Under the pieces are notes generated by a model. That model was not told where the DNA came from and ran no database searches. It saw only the letters and a program-made list of their open reading frames with translations. The translations under genes were made by a program, and so were the position numbers. This document shows, in pieces, positions 11,401 to 27,600 of a DNA stretch of 64,000 nucleotides. How positions within the stretch are numbered: position 1 is the first letter of the stretch; every line of letters begins with the position of its first letter. The stretch is from assembly GCA_022577435.1 (NCBI GenBank), contig JAKOON010000069.1:65001-129000 (forward strand), given 5' to 3'. This DNA is from Embiotoca jacksoni. Taxonomy: Eukaryota; Chordata; Actinopteri; Embiotocidae.

Positions 11401-14400
11401 ACAAACACACAACACACAACAAACAACAAACACACAACAAACACAACAAACACACAACAAACAACAAACACACAACAAACACAACAAACACACAACAAAC
11501 ACACACAACAAACACACACAACAAACCCACAACAAACACACACAAGAAACACGCAACAAACACACACAACAAACACACAACAAACACACAACAAACACAC
11601 ACAACAAACACACACAACAAACACACAACAAACACAACAAAGAGACAACAAACACACAACAAACACACAACAAACACAACAAACACACAACAAACACACA
11701 ACAAACACAACAAACACACAACAAACACACACAACAAACACACAACAAACACAACAAACAACAAACACACAACACACACAACAAACACAACAAACACACA
11801 CAACAAACACAACAAACACACAACACACACACAACAAACACACAACAAACAAACAACAAACAACAAACACAACAAACACACAACACACACAACAAACACA
11901 CAACAAACACAACAAACAACAAACACACAACACACACAACAAACACAACAAACACACAACAAACACACAACACACACAACACACACACACAACAAACAGC
12001 AAACACAACAAACACACAACAAACACTCAACAAACACACACAACAAACACACAATAAACACACACAACAAACACGCAACAAACACAACAAACACACACAC
12101 AACAAACACACAACAAACACACACAACAAACACACAACAAACACAACAAAGAGACAACAAACACACACAACAAACACAACAAACACACAACAAACACACA
12201 ACAAACACACAACAAACACAACAAACACACAACAAACACAACAAACACACACACAACAAACACACAACAAACACACACAACAAACACAACAAACACACAA
12301 CAAACACACAACAAACACACAACACAACAAACACACAACACAGACACAACAAACACACAACAAACACAACAAACACACACAACAAGCACACAATAAACAC
12401 ACACAACAAACACACACAACAAACACACAACAAACACAACAAACACACAACAAACACACACAGCAAACACACAACAAACACACAACAAACACACACAACA
12501 AACACACAACAAACACAACAAACACAACAAACACACAACAAACACACGCAACAAACACAAAACAAACACAACAAACACACAACATAGACACAACAAACAC
12601 ATAACAAACACACAGCAAACACAACAAACACACAACAAACACACAACAAACACACACAACAAACACACAACACACAACAAACACAAACAACAAACATACA
12701 ACAAACACACAACAAACACACAACAAACACACACAACAAACACACAACACACAACAAACACACAACAAACACAAAACAAACACAAAAACACAACAAACAC
12801 ACAACACAGACACAACAAACACACAACAAACACAACACACACAACAAAGACACAACAAACACACAACAGACACCCAACAAACACAACAAACACACACAAC
12901 CAACACAACAAACACACAACACTCACACAACAAACACACAACAAACACACAACAAACACACAACAAACAACAAACACAACAAACACACAACACACACACA
13001 ACAAACACACAACAAACAACAAACACACAACACACACACAACAAACACAACAAACACACAACAAACACACAACACACACAACACACACACACAACAAACA
13101 CAGCAAACACAACAAACACACAACAAACACTCAACAAACACACAACAAACACACACAACAAACACACAACAAACACACACAACAAACACACAACAAACAC
13201 AACAAACACACACACAACAAACACAACAAACACACACAACAGACGCACAACAGACACGACAAACACACACAGCAAACACACAACAAACACAACAAACACA
13301 ACAAACACACAACAAACACAACAAACAAACACACAACAAACACAACAAACAAAACAAACAACAAACACAACAAACACACAACAAACACAACACACACAAC
13401 ACACTCACACAACAAACACACAACAAACACACATAACAAACAGACAACACACACACAACAAACACAACAAACACACAACACACACACAACAAACACACAC
13501 AACAAACACACAACAAACACACAACAAACACAACAAACACAACAAACACACAACAGACACACGCAACAAACACAAAACAAACACAACAAACACACAACAT
13601 AGACACAACAAACACATAACAAACACACAGCAAACACAACAAACACACAACAAACACACAACAAACACACACAACAAACACACAACACACAACAAACACA
13701 CACAACAAACATACAACAAACACACAACAAACACACAACAAACACACACAACAAACACACAACACACAACAAACACACAACAAACACAAAACAAACACAA
13801 CAAACACAACAAACACACAACACAGACACAACAAACACACAACAAACACAACACACACAACAAACACACAACAAACACACAACAGACACCCAACAAACAC
13901 AACAAACACACACAACCAACACAACAAACACACAACACACACACAACAAACACACAACAAACACACACAACAAACACACAACACACACAACAAACACACA
14001 CACAACAAACACAACAAACACACACAACAGACGCACAACAAACACAACAAACACACACAGCAAACACACAACAAACACAACAAACACAACAAACCCACAA
14101 CAAACACACAACAAACACACAACAAACACACACAACAAACACACACAACAAACACAACACACACAACAAACACACAACAGACACCCAACAAACACAACAA
14201 ACACACACAACCAACACAACAAACACACAACACACACACAACAAACACACAACAAACACACACAACAAACACACAACACACACAACACACACACACACAA
14301 CAAACACAGCAAACACAACAAACACACACAACAAACACAACAAAAACACAACAAACACACAACAAACACAACAAACACAACAGACACAACAGACACAACA

Positions 14401-15220
14401 AACACACAACAAACACAACACACACAACAAACACACAACACACACAACAAATACACAACAAACACAAAACAAACACAACAAACACACAACAACAAAACAA
14501 ACACACAACAAACACACACAACAAACACAAAGCAAACACAACAAACACAACAAACACACAACAAACACAACAAACACACACACAACAAACACAACAAACA
14601 CACACAACAGACGCACAACAAACACAACAAACACACACAGCAAACACACAACAAACACAACAAACACAACAGACACAACAGACACAACAAACACACAACA
14701 AACACAACACACACAACAAACACACAACACACACAACAAATACACAACAAACACAAAACAAACACAACAAACACACAACAACAAAACAAACACACAACAA
14801 ACACACACAACAAACACAAAGCAAACACAACAAACACAACAAACACACAACAAACACAACAAACACACACACAACAAACACAACAAACACACACAACAGA
14901 CGCACAACAAACACAACAAACACACACAGCAAACACACAACAAACACAACAAACACAACAAACACACAACAAACACACACAACAAACACACAACAAACAC
15001 AACAAACAAAACAAACAACAAACACAACAAACACACAACAAACACAACACACACAACACACTCACACAACAAACACACAACAAACACACATAACAAACAG
15101 ACAACACACACACAACAAACACAACAAACACACAACACACACACAACAAACACACGACAAACACACAACACACACAACAAACACACACACAACAAACACA
15201 CACAACAAACACACAACAAA
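8491..15220 (+). repeat. CAACAAACA(CA)n satellite array, copy 1 (6.7 kb)
   Basis: A tandem array of CAACAAACA followed by zero to three CA dinucleotides, giving units of about 9, 11, 13 and 15 bp. The plus strand is almost only A and C. Rare G or T variants (AAGCAC, CAGACAC, CATAAC, ACTCAAC, CATCAAAC) act as landmarks. Minus-strand stops need TTA, CTA or TCA on the plus strand, and these are very rare, so Cys/Val/Leu/Phe-only frames run for kilobases. These frames start and end at single variants and are not genes. A block of about 290 bp with paired CAGACACAACAGACAC is tandemly repeated near 14,340-14,930. Confidence 0.96.
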
Positions 15221-15756
15221 CACATCATCAACAAACACCATCAACAAACACCATCAACAAACACTCCATCAACAAACACCATCAACAAACACTCCATCAA
15301 CAAACACCATCAACAAACACACCATCAACAAACAACATCAACAAACACCATCAACAAACACTCCATCAACAAACACTCCATCAACAAACACCATCAACAA
15401 ACACCATCAACAAACACTCCATCAACAAACACCATCAACAAACACTCCATCAACAAACACTCCATCAACAAACACCATCAACAAACACCATCAACCAACA
15501 CCATCAACAAACACCATCAACAAACACACCATCAACCAACACCATCAACAAACACCATCAACAAACACCATCAACAAACACTCCATCAACAAACACTCCA
15601 TCAACAAACACCATCAACAAACACCATCAACAAACACTCCATCAACAAACACTCCATCAACAAACACCATCAACAAACACACCATCAACAAACACCATCA
15701 ACAAACACACCATCAACAAACAACATCAACAAACACCATCAACAAACACACCATCA
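15221..15756 (+). repeat. Truncated CATCAACAAACAC minisatellite, copy 2
   Basis: 536 bp equivalent to 5239-5718 plus one extra 56-bp block of four units (13+13+15+15). It begins abruptly where the CAACAAACA array ends. Confidence 0.95.
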
Positions 15757-15865
15757 CACCTGTTAAACCTGTGGAGGAAACTCACCTGATCCACAAACCA
15801 CGAAGACGAAGAGAGCGAGCAGCCACGGGCCCACCGGAGACTTATCATCGTTTACAGGCCGCTGG

Positions 15866-15866
<1 letters not shown>
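15757..15866. other. Unique spacer a, copy 2
   Basis: Same 110-bp segment as 5719-5828, with no differences seen. Confidence 0.8.

Positions 15867-15929
<63 letters not shown>
15867..15929 (+). repeat. (AC)n microsatellite, copy 2 (63 bp)
   Basis: Uninterrupted AC dinucleotides, one repeat longer than in copy 1. Confidence 0.97.
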
Positions 15930-15930
<1 letters not shown>

Positions 15931-17102
15931 CGGTTATAATAAAGTTCTGCTGCAGCTCCAGTTCGGTTGGATCAGTAAGTTCAGAGAGCCGGTACGTGAA
16001 CATCAGTGATGTCACCATGGAAACCTGAAACTGGAGCAGAGAAACAGCAGATTTTATATCAAACTCAGTAAACGGTCATCAGAGACCCTCAAAATGTTCA
16101 GAAAGTCTCCGCCGATGAAGCGACGAGCCGGCGAGGATGATGACATCACGTTTCAAGAGGGGCGGAGCTTCACTGTCCAAGACCGAAGAAGGATCGTCAG
16201 GTCAGGAGAGACCAGCTGGGTTTTCAGAGTCAGACTGTCAACACCGAGTTCTGTTGGACCTTCTGAGGAGAACGCTAACTGAACCACCTGAACCGTGTCG
16301 CCATGGCAACAGCCTTCTCCAACATGGCAACATGAGCGTCGTGTTGAAGATTTTATTCTCCAAACATTTGTCCTAAAATCTGATGCAAAGAATGAGGCTG
16401 ATTATTAATGTTGGTTTAATCAGGTTTCCACGGTGACATCACAGATGTTGACGTACCTGCGGTCACGTTGCCGTGGTGATGAAGAGACTCCGAATTCTTC
16501 CTAATGGAGGTCGTTGATCCTCCGTGTTCGTCACCGTGATGCGTTCAGGAACTCGATGAGAGCAGAAAGATTTTCAAACCACAACATCCGGACTGCAGCT
16601 AACAGAGACTCTCATCGACCTGCACACTGTTCAGGAAGTTATGATGGAACACCGATGAGCTTCACGTTGAAGAAGCTGACGTCAGCAAAATATGTCTTCA
16701 GTTCAACAGCAGTAAAAGTAGAAACAAAGCATGGTCAGACCACACGACGCGCAGGTGAGATCGGTGTGATCATTCTCTGCTGGTCCAGCTGACAGCAGCC
16801 TCCTCGGCGAGCTGAGCAGCTGCTCTCCCACCAAACTCCATTCAAAAATCTGCCTATTTAACGCTGAACTCGTGTGTTTGCAAAGATAAACACCACCTGA
16901 AGTGAAATAAGTCATCTTTAATGAAACCAAGTGAAGCTCCTCTTAAACTCGTCTTATGGACAATTCAAACGACTAAAAACACGTGTGGTGTAGCTGCTGT
17001 GTTCCGTCGCCCTCCGTAGTGTTTACACCGGCCGACCCGACATTAGAGGGTCCAGATGAAGCCGACGAGCTACGACCAGGGAGCGAAGTGTGAACTGATC
17101 TG
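15930..17102. other. Macro-repeat unique core, copy 2
   Basis: Same 1.17-kb core as 5890-7062. All short frames have identical translations to copy 1, so the sequence is identical or nearly so. X-box at 16297-16310 and CRE/Maf site at 16674-16687. No gene seen. Confidence 0.75.
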
Positions 17103-17371
17103 AAGACGGTCTGAGACACAGAGACACGCTGAGACACTCTGAGACACGCTGAAACACTCTGAGACACGCTGAGACACGCTGAGACACTCTGAGACGGTCA
17201 GAGACACTCTGAGACACGCTGAGACGGTCTGAGACACGCTGAAACACTCTGAGACACACTGAGACACTCTGAGACGGTCTGAGACATGCTGAGACACTCT
17301 GAGACACTCTGAGACGGTCAGAGACACTCTGAGACACTCTGAGACGGTCTGAGACACGCTGAGACACGCTG
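17103..17371 (+). repeat. GAGAC 10-bp minisatellite, copy 2
   Basis: Same length and unit order as 7063-7331. Confidence 0.95.
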
Positions 17372-17474
17372 AAAGTTACATTCAGAGATGTTGTGTTTGA
17401 AAACCACAACGGATCATGTTAATGTGACTGATTTGTGAGTGGAGTCTGGAACTCAGAGAACAGCTGTTATCTGC
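17372..17474. other. Unique spacer b, copy 2
   Basis: Same segment as 7332-7434. No gene visible. Confidence 0.8.
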
Positions 17475-18677
17475 CATGTTTCACTCATCATATTCATCAT
17501 GTTTCACAAGCATCATCTTCATCACCTTCATCACCATCATCTTCATCATGTTTCACACACATCATCTTCATCACCTTCATCATCATCATCACCATCACCT
17601 TCATCACCTTCATCATCATCATGTTTCACACATCATCATCATCATGTTTCACACATCACCTTCATCATGTTTCACACATCACCTTCATCATGTTTCACAC
17701 ATCATCTTCATCATGTTTCACACATCATCTTCATCACCATCATCTTTATCATCATCATCATCATGTTTCACACATCATCTTCATCATGTTTCACACATCA
17801 TCATCATGTTTCACACATCATCTTCATCATGTTTCACACATCATCATCATGTTTCACACATCATCATCATGTTTCACACATCACCTTCGTCATGTTTCAC
17901 ACATCATCTTCATCATGTTTAACACATCACCTTCGTCATGTTTCACACATCATCTTCATCACCTTCATCATGTTTCACATACATCATCTTCATCACCATT
18001 ATGCTTCACACACATCATCTTCATCATGTTTCACACATCATCTTCATCATGTTTCACACATCATCATCATGTTTCACACATCATCATCATCATCTTCATC
18101 ATGTTTCACATACATCATCATCATCATCATGTTTCACCTTCATCACCATCATGTTTCACACCATCTTCATCATGTTTCACACATCATCTTCATCATGTTT
18201 CACAAATCATCTTCATCATGTTTCACACATCATCTTCATCACCTTCATCATGTTTCACACATCATCTTCATCACCTTCATCACCTTCATCATGTTTCACA
18301 CACATCATTTTCATCATGTTTCACGCATCATCTTCATCATGTTTCACACATCATCTTCATCACCTTCATCATCTTCATCATGTTTCACACATCATCATCA
18401 TCATCTTCATCATGTTTCACATACATCATCATCATCTTCATCATGTTTCACCTTCATCACCATCATGTTACACACCATCTTCATCATGTTTCACACATCA
18501 TCTTCATCACCTTCATCATCTTCATCATGTTTCACACATCATCATCATCATCTTCATCATGTTTCACATACATCATCATCATCTTCATCATGTTTCACCT
18601 TCATCACCATCATGTTACACACCATCTTCATCATGTTTCACACATCATCTTCATCATGCTTCACAAATCATCTTCAT
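17475..18677 (+). repeat. CATGTTTCACACATCAT minisatellite, copy 2
   Basis: As copy 1, but with a 147-bp tandem duplication of the 3' part (about 18,353-18,499 repeated at about 18,500-18,646). It has CATTATGCTTC at about 18,004 and CACCTTCATC at the site where copy 1 has CACGTTCATC near 8410. Copy 3 shares both substitutions. Confidence 0.94.
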
Positions 18678-21600
18678 AAACACAACAAACACACAACAAA
18701 AAAACAAACACAACAAACACACAACAAACACAACAAGCACAACAAACACACAACAAACACAACACACACACAACAAACACACACAACAAACAAAAAACAT
18801 ACACAACAAACACACAACAAAAAAACAAACACAACAAACAAACACAACAAACACACAACACACAACAAACACACAACAAACACAACAAACACAACACAAC
18901 AAACACACACAACAAACACACACAAAACAAACACACACACAACAAACACACACAACAAACACACACAACAAACACACAACAAACAAACACAACAAACACA
19001 ACAAGCACAACAAACACAACACACAACAAACACACACAACAAACACACAACAAACACACACAACAAACACAACAAACACACACAACAAACACACACAACA
19101 AGCACACAACAAACACAACAAACACACACAAAACAAACACACACACAACAAACACACACAACAAACACACACAACAAACACACAACAAACAAACACAACA
19201 AACACAACAAGCACAACAAACACAACACACAACAAACACACACAACAAACACACAACAAACACACACAACAAACACAACAAACACACACAACAAACACAC
19301 ACAACAAGCACACAACAAACACAACAAACACACACAACAAACACACACACACAACAAAAAACAAACACACAACAAACACACACAACAAACACACACACAA
19401 CAAACACACAACAAACACAACAAACACAACAAACACACAACAAACACACGCAACAAACACAAAACAAACACAACATAGACACAACAAACACATAAAAAAC
19501 ACAGCAAACACAACAAACACACAACAAACACACAATAAACACACACAACAAACACACAACACACAACAAACACACACAACAAACATACAACAAACACACA
19601 ACAAACACACAACAAACACACACAACAAACACACAACACACAACAAACACAAAACAAACACAACAAACACAACAAACACAACAAACACACAACACAGACA
19701 CAACAAACACACAACAAACACAACACACACAACAAACACACAACAAACACACAACAGACACCCAACAAACACAACAAACACACACAACAAACACACAACA
19801 AACACAACAAACACACAACACACACACAACAAACACACAACAAACAACAAACACAACAAACACACAACACACACACAACAAACACACAACAAACACAGCA
19901 AACAACAAACACACAACAAACACACAACACACACAACACACACACAACAAACACAGCAAACACAACAAACACACAACAAACACTCAACAAACACACAACA
20001 AACACACACAACAAACACACAATAAACACACACAACAAACACACAACAAACACAACAAACACACACACAACAAACACACAACAAACACACACAACAGACG
20101 CACAACAAACACAACAAACACACACAGCAAACACACAACAAACACAGCAAACAACAAACACACAACACACAACAAACACACAACACACACAACACACACA
20201 CAACAAACACAGCAAACACAACAAACACACAACAAACACTCAACAAACACACAACAAACACACACAACAAACACACAATAAACACACACAACAAACACAC
20301 AACAAACAAAACAAACAACAAACACAACAAACACAACAAACACAACACACACAACACACTCACACAACAAACACACAACAAACTCACATAACAAACAGAC
20401 AACACACACACAACAAATACAACAAACACACAACACACACACAACAAACACACAACAAACACACAACACACACAACAAACACACAACAAACACAACACGC
20501 ACAACACACACAACAAACACACAACAAACACACACAACAAACACAACAAACACACACAACAAACACAACAAACACACAACAAACACAACAGACACAACAA
20601 ACACACAACAAACACAACACACACAACAAACGCACAACACACTCAACAAATACACAACAAACACAAAACAAACACAACAAACACACAAGAACAAAACAAA
20701 CACACAACAAACACAAAGCAAACACAACAAACACAACAAACACACAACAAATACACAACAAACACAAAACAAACACAACAAACACACAACAACAAAACAA
20801 ACACAACAAACACACACAACAAACACAAAGCAAACACAACAAACACACAACAAAAAACAAACACAACAAACACACAACAAACACAACAAGCACAACAAAC
20901 ACACAACAAACACAACACACACAACAAACACACACAACAAACACAAAACATACACAACAAACACACAACAAAAAAACAAACACAACAAACAAACACAACA
21001 AACACAACACACAACAAACACACAACAAACACAACAAACACAACACAACAAACACACACAACAAACACACACAAAACAAACACACACACAACAAACACAC
21101 AACAAACACACACAACAAACACACAACAAACAAACACAACAAGCACAACAAACACAACACACAACAAACACACACAACAAACACACAACAAACACACACA
21201 ACAAACACAACAAACACACACAACAAACACACACAACAAGCACACAACAAACACAACAAACACACACAACAAACACACACACACAACAAAAAACAAACAC
21301 ACAACAAACACACACAACAAACACACACACAACAAACACACAACAAACACACAACAAACACACATCAAACACAAAACAAACACACACACAACAAACACAC
21401 AACAAACACACACAACAATCACACAACAAACACACACAACAAACACACAACAAACACACGCAACAAACACAACAAACACACAACACAGACACAACAAACA
21501 CATAACTAACACACAACAAACACACACAACAAACACACAACTAACACACAACAAAAAACAAACACACAACAAACACAACAAACACACAACACACAACAAA

Positions 21601-24600
21601 CAACAAACACACAACAAACACAACAAACACACAACAAACAACAAACACACAACAAACACAACAAACACACAACAAACACACACAACAAACACACACAACA
21701 AACCCACAACAAACACACACAAGAAACACGCAACAAACACACACAACAAACACACAACAAACACACAACAAACACACACAACAAACACACAACAAACACA
21801 CAACAAACACAACAAACACACAACAAACACACAACAAACACAACAAACACACAACAAACACACACAACAAACACACAACAAACACAACAAACAACAAACA
21901 CACAACACACACAACAAACACAACAAACACACACAACAAACACAACAAACACACAACACACACACAACAAACACACAACAAACAAACAACAAACAACAAA
22001 CACAACAAACACACAACACACACAACAAACACACAACAAACACAACAAACAACAAACACACAACACACACAACAAACACAACAAACACACAACAAACACA
22101 CAACACACACAACACACACACACAACAAACAGCAAACACAACAAACACACAACAAACACTCAACAAACACACACAACAAACACACAATAAACACACACAA
22201 CAAACACGCAACAAACACAACAAACACACACACAACAAACACACAACAAACACACACAACAAACACAACAAAGAGACAACAAACACACACAACAAACACA
22301 CACAACAAACACAACAAACACACAACAAACACACAACAAACACACAACAAACACAACAAACACACAACAAACACAACAAACACACACACAACAAACACAC
22401 AACAAACACACACAACAAACACAACAAACACACAACAAACACACAACAAACACACAACACAACAAACACACAACACAGACACAACAAACACACAACAAAC
22501 ACAACAAACACACACAACAAGCACACAACAAACACACACAACAAACACACACAACAAACACACAACAAACACAACAAACACACAACAAACACACACAGCA
22601 AACACACAACAAACACACAACAAACACACACAACAAACACACAACAAACACAACAAACACAACAAACACACAACAAACACACGCAACAAACACAAAACAA
22701 ACACAACAAACACACAACATAGACACAACAAACACATAACAAACACACAGCAAACACAACAAACACACAACAAACACACAACAAACACACACAACAAACA
22801 CACAACACACAACAAACACAAACAACAAACATACAACAAACACACAACAAACACACAACAAACACACACAACAAACACACAACACACAACAAACACACAA
22901 CAAACACAAAACAAACACAAAAACACAACAAACACACAACACAGACACAACAAACACACAACAAACACAACACACACAACAAAGACACAACAAACACACA
23001 ACAGAAACCCAACAAACACAACAAACACACACAACCAACACAACAAACACACAACACTCACACAACAAACACACAACAAACACACAACAAACACACAACA
23101 AACAACAAACACAACAAACACACAACACACACACAACAAACACACAACAAACAACAAACACACAACACACACACAACAAACACAACAAACACACAACAAA
23201 CACACAACACACACAACACACACACACAACAAACACAGCAAACACAACAAACACACAACAAACACTCAACAAACACACAACAAACACACACAACAAACAC
23301 ACAACAAACACACACAACAAACACACAACAAACACAACAAACACACACACAACAAACACAACAAACACACACAACAGACGCACAACAGACACGACAAACA
23401 CACACAGCAAACACAACAAACACAACAAACACAACAAACACACAACAAACACAACAAACAAACACACAACAAACACAACAAACAAAACAAACAACAAACA
23501 CAACAAACACACAACAAACACAACACACACAACACACTCACACAACAAACACACAACAAACACACATAACAAACAGACAACACACACACAACAAACACAA
23601 CAAACACACAACACACACACAACAAACACACACAACAAACACACAACAAACACACAACAAACACAACAAACACAACAAACACACAACAGACACACGCAAC
23701 AAACACAAAACAAACACAACAAACACACAACATAGACACAACAAACACATAACAAACACACAGCAAACACAACAAACACACAACAAACACACAACAAACA
23801 CACACAACAAACACACAACACACAACAAACACACACAACAAACATACAACAAACACACAACAAACACACAACAAACACACACAACAAACACACAACACAC
23901 AACAAACACACAACAAACACAAAACAAACACAACAAACACAACAAACACACAACACAGACACAACAAACACACAACAAACACAACACACACAACAAACAC
24001 ACAACAAACACACAACAGACACCCAACAAACACAACAAACACACACAACCAACACAACAAACACACAACACACACACAACAAACACACAACAAACACACA
24101 CAACAAACACACAACACACACAACAAACACACACACAACAAACACAACAAACACACACAACAGACGCACAACAAACACAACAAACACACACAGCAAACAC
24201 ACAACAAACACAACAAACACAACAAACCCACAACAAACACACAACAAACACACAACAAACACACACAACAAACACACACAACAAACACAACACACACAAC
24301 AAACACACAACAGACACCCAACAAACACAACAAACACACACAACCAACACAACAAACACACAACACACACACAACAAACACACAACAAACACACACAACA
24401 AACACACAACACACACAACACACACACACACAACAAACACAGCAAACACAACAAACACACACAACAAACACAACAAAAACACAACAAACACACAACAAAC
24501 ACAACAAACACAACAGACACACAACAAACACAACAAGCACAACAAACACACAACAAACACAACACACACAACAAACACACACAACAAACACAAAACATAC

Positions 24601-27600
24601 ACAACAAACACACAACAAAAAAACAAACACAACAAACAAACACAACAAACACAACACACAACAAACACACAACAAACACAACAAACACAACACAACAAAC
24701 ACACACAACAAACACACACAAAACAAACACACACACAACAAACACACAACAAACACACACAACAAACACACAACAAACAAACACAACAAGCACAACAAAC
24801 ACAACACACAACAAACACACACAACAAACACACAACAAACACACACAACAAACACAACAAACACACACAACAAACACACACAACAAGCACACAACAAACA
24901 CAACAAACACACACAACAAACACACACACACAACAAAAAACAAACACACAACAAACACACACAACAAACACACACACAACAAACACACAACAAACACACA
25001 ACAAACACACATCAAACACAAAACAAACACACACACAACAAACACACAACAAACACACACAACAATCACACAACAAACACACACAACAAACACACAACAA
25101 ACACACGCAACAAACACAACAAACACACAACACAGACACAACAAACACATAACTAACACACAACAAACACACACAACAAACACACAACTAACACACAACA
25201 AAAAACAAACACACAACAAACACAACAAACACACAACACACAACAAACAACAAACACACAACAAACACAACAAACACACAACAAACAACAAACACACAAC
25301 AAACACAACAAACACACAACAAACACACACAACAAACACACACAACAAACCCACAACAAACACACACAAGAAACACGCAACAAACACACACAACAAACAC
25401 ACAACAAACACACACAACAAACACACACAACAAACACACAACAAACACAACAAAGAGACAACAAACACACAACAAACACACAACAAACACAACAAACACA
25501 CAACAAACACACAACAAACACAACAAACACACAACAAACACACACAACAAACACACAACAAACACAACAAACAACAAACACACAACACACACAACAAACA
25601 CAACAAACACGCACAACAAACACAACAAACACACAACACACACACAACAAACACACAACAAACAAACAACAAACAACAAACACAACAAACACACAACACA
25701 CACAACAAACACACAACAAACACAACAAACAACAAACACACAACACACACAACAAACACAACAAACACACAACAAACACACAACACACACAACACACACA
25801 CACAACAAACAGCAAACACAACAAACACACAACAAACACTCAACAAACACACACAACAAACACACAATAAACACACACAACAAACACGCAACAAACACAA
25901 CAAACACACACACAACAAACACACAACAAACACACACAACAAACACACAACAAACACAACAAAGAGACAACAAACACACACAACAAACACAACAAACACA
26001 CAACAAACACACAACAAACACACAACAAACACAACAAACACACAACAAACACAACAAACACACACACAACAAACACACAACAAACACACACAACAAACAC
26101 AACAAACACACAACAAACACACAACAAACACACAACACAACAAACACACAACACAGACACAACAAACACACAACAAACACAACAAACACACACAACAAGC
26201 ACACAACAAACACACACAACAAACACACACAACAAACACACAACAAACACAACAAACACACAACAAACACACACAGCAAACACACAACAAACACACAACA
26301 AACACACACAACAAACACACAACAAACACAACAAACACAACAAACACACAACAAACACACGCAACAAACACAAAACAAACACAACAAACACACAACATAG
26401 ACACAACAAACACATAACAAACACACAGCAAACACAACAAACACACAACAAACACACAACAAACACACACAACAAACACACAACACACAACAAACACAAA
26501 CAACAAACATACAACAAACACACAACAAACACACAACAAACACACACAACAAACACACAACACACAACAAACACACAACAAACACAAAACAAACACAAAA
26601 ACACAACAAACACACAACACAGACACAACAAACACACAACAAACACAACACACACAACAAAGACACAACAAACACACAACAGACACCCAACAAACACAAC
26701 AAACACACACAACCAACACAACAAACACACAACACTCACACAACAAACACACAACAAACACACAACAAACACACAACAAACAACAAACACAACAAACACA
26801 CAACACACACACAACAAACACACAACAAACAACAAACACACAACACACACACAACAAACACAACAAACACACAACAAACACACAACACACACAACACACA
26901 CACACAACAAACACAGCAAACACAACAAACACACAACAAACACTCAACAAACACACAACAAACACACACAACAAACACACAACAAACACACACAACAAAC
27001 ACACAACAAACACAACAAACACACACACAACAAACACAACAAACACACACAACAGACGCACAACAGACACGACAAACACACACAGCAAACACACAACAAA
27101 CACAACAAACACAACAAACACACAACAAACACAACAAACAAACACACAACAAACACAACAAACAAAACAAACAACAAACACAACAAACACACAACAAACA
27201 CAACACACACAACACACTCACACAACAAACACACAACAAACACACATAACAAACAGACAACACACACACAACAAACACAACAAACACACAACACACACAC
27301 AACAAACACACACAACAAACACACAACAAACACACAACAAACACAACAAACACAACAAACACACAACAGACACACGCAACAAACACAAAACAAACACAAC
27401 AAACACACAACATAGACACAACAAACACATAACAAACACACAGCAAACACAACAAACACACAACAAACACACAACAAACACACACAACAAACACACAACA
27501 CACAACAAACACACACAACAAACATACAACAAACACACAACAAACACACAACAAACACACACAACAAACACACAACACACAACAAACACACAACAAACAC

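Larger units (their letters stand above)
5239..15220 (+). repeat. Macro-repeat copy 1 (9,982 bp)
   Basis: This is the first of three tandem copies of a composite unit. Its left limit is set by alignment to the junction at 15221 (shared CACATCATCAAC). Inside are the end of the CATCAACAAACAC array, unique DNA, (AC)n, the 1.17-kb core, the GAGAC minisatellite, the CATGTTTCAC minisatellite and 6.7 kb of CAACAAACA array. It is shorter than copy 2 mainly because it lacks an internal duplication of about 3.6 kb. Confidence 0.9.
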
